Positions 20,639-21,166 of a DNA stretch of 21,166 bases are shown piece by piece (positions within the stretch are counted from its first letter, which is position 1; each line of letters begins with the position of its first letter). The position numbers and the translations under genes were made by a program. This stretch comes from a virus. The notes below the pieces were generated by a model that did not search any database, was not told the origin of the DNA, and saw nothing but the letters and a program-made list of their open reading frames with translations. The stretch is taken from the IMG/VR virus record IMGVR_UViG_3300046006_003901, positions 1-21,166 of that record. The stretch is one strand, 5' to 3'.

Positions 20639-21166
20639 TTAGGCCAGTAGTGTTCCAACTACTGTAACTGTTGAGTCATCGTTAACTGGTGTTACCAATA
20701 ACTGAACATTTGAACCGCTAATACCAGCTGAAATACCAGAGTAAGATGCATTTGTAGATACCACGGCAAATTCAGTAATTGCAATGTTATCAGATGAATC
20801 TAGGGTAAGCAATATCTCAGAAATTTCAGTGTGAGTGCTATATGCTACTTTTACCAAAAATTTAGCTGAGCGATAGGTTGCTTTTGCAAATGCATAGGCT
20901 ACAACTGGAGAAGCTGCTGTAGGAGCAGAAACTGTAGCTGCAACTTGTTTTGCAATATTGTTAACTTCAATTGCAGTAAAGTCTGGGACAACTGCCTGAA
21001 GTGCATCTACTGCTCTTTGGTTTGTGAAGTACAGGTTTGTACCTTCAGCCAAGTTTGTAGTAGTTGAGTCAGCAACACCGTTTTCAGCTGTAATTGTTAG
21101 ACCTGCACCGTTACCTGTAATGGTAATGTTGCTAAGAGTTGCACCTGTTAGAAGCGCTGCTGCTCT
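20639..21166 (-). CDS. Tail-fibre protein, C-terminal part (start lies beyond the right edge)
   Basis: The frame stays open to position 21166, giving 175 visible residues; the apparent start at 21052 is a TTG leucine inside the frame. The segment ATLSNITITGNGAGLTI is followed by LAEGTNLYFTNQRAVDALQA, a classic phage tail-fibre signature (LaEGTNLYFTnqRA). It continues with a helical run and a final beta-rich domain (YSTHTEISEILLTLDSS, VQLLVTPVNDDSTVTVVG). It is likely a large fibre whose N-terminal part is outside the window. It ends 15 bases before a hairpin. The receptor-binding part may be the C-terminal 100 residues. Confidence 0.75.
   Translation of the reverse strand, partial: RAAALLTGATLSNITITGNGAGLTITAENGVADSTTTNLAEGTNLYFTNQRAVDALQAVVPDFTAIEVNNIAKQVAATVSAPTAASPVVAYAFAKATYRSAKFLVKVAYSTHTEISEILLTLDSSDNIAITEFAVVSTNASYSGISAGISGSNVQLLVTPVNDDSTVTVVGTLLA

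Noticed and set aside
1-21166. tRNA, CRISPR, insertion sequence or integrase signals
   Set aside because: No cloverleaf-like segment, spaced identical repeats, terminal inverted repeats with transposase, or recombinase motifs were found on either strand by reading.

Overview
The window is a late structural region of a tailed double-stranded DNA phage (or a prophage segment). It is AT-rich and every gene I accept lies on the minus strand, so the biological order runs from position 21166 down to 1. No integrase, repressor, tRNA, rRNA, CRISPR array, insertion sequence or bacterial housekeeping gene was seen, and there is no gene-free stretch longer than about 220 bases. Tail-fibre hallmarks (LAEGTNLYFTNQRA, TLTNK, SHTHP, glycine-rich adhesin, LamG-like folds, W-x-G C-terminal repeats) and a portal protein at the left edge support the phage assignment. 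Composition and the style of the fibre modules suggest an uncultured environmental, probably aquatic, virus. The host cannot be fixed from this window. The many apparent leaderless starts would fit an actinobacterial host but do not prove one.

Layout in transcription order. (1) 21166-17071, first fibre block: end of a fibre protein (20639-21166), a hairpin, a fibre protein with a TTG start (19945-20526), a modular adhesin-like protein (19156-19932), a 22-residue micro-ORF (19091-19159), a small fibre protein (18639-19058), and a 523-residue Ser/Thr/aromatic protein with a very regular 6/7-residue repeat (17071-18642). (2) 17069-9925, a non-structural cassette between fibre genes: two paralogous proteins of an uncharacterised family (16380-17069, 15361-16014) flanking a 126-residue unknown, a Cys-rich small protein, three GT61-type glycosyltransferase paralogues (13930-15018, 11614-12501, 9925-10920), a fused HAD phosphatase / sugar nucleotidyltransferase (12588-13937), a short GDPD-like protein (11140-11580) and a 51-residue Cys protein (10945-11100). 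(3) 9864-1392, second fibre/baseplate block, ending with a 1232-residue protein that has three LamG-like regions. (4) 1373-1, a small unknown protein and the first 330 residues of the portal protein.

How it may work together (inference): the cassette has the parts of a glycan pathway (sugar-phosphate handling and nucleotide activation, then transfer). It sits directly downstream of a protein unusually rich in Ser and Thr. A phage-encoded system that decorates its own fibres, or alternatively modifies host surface glycans, is the leading hypothesis for an undescribed system here.

Regulation: most short intergenic gaps hold an extended -10 promoter (TGGTATAAT or a close variant). In five cases the hexamer ends exactly 6 or 7 bases before the ATG, with no Shine-Dalgarno sequence, which predicts leaderless mRNAs. 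Inside transcription units genes are tightly packed with TAATG, TGATG or ATGA overlaps. The window thus looks like about nine short, individually promoted transcription units instead of one late operon.
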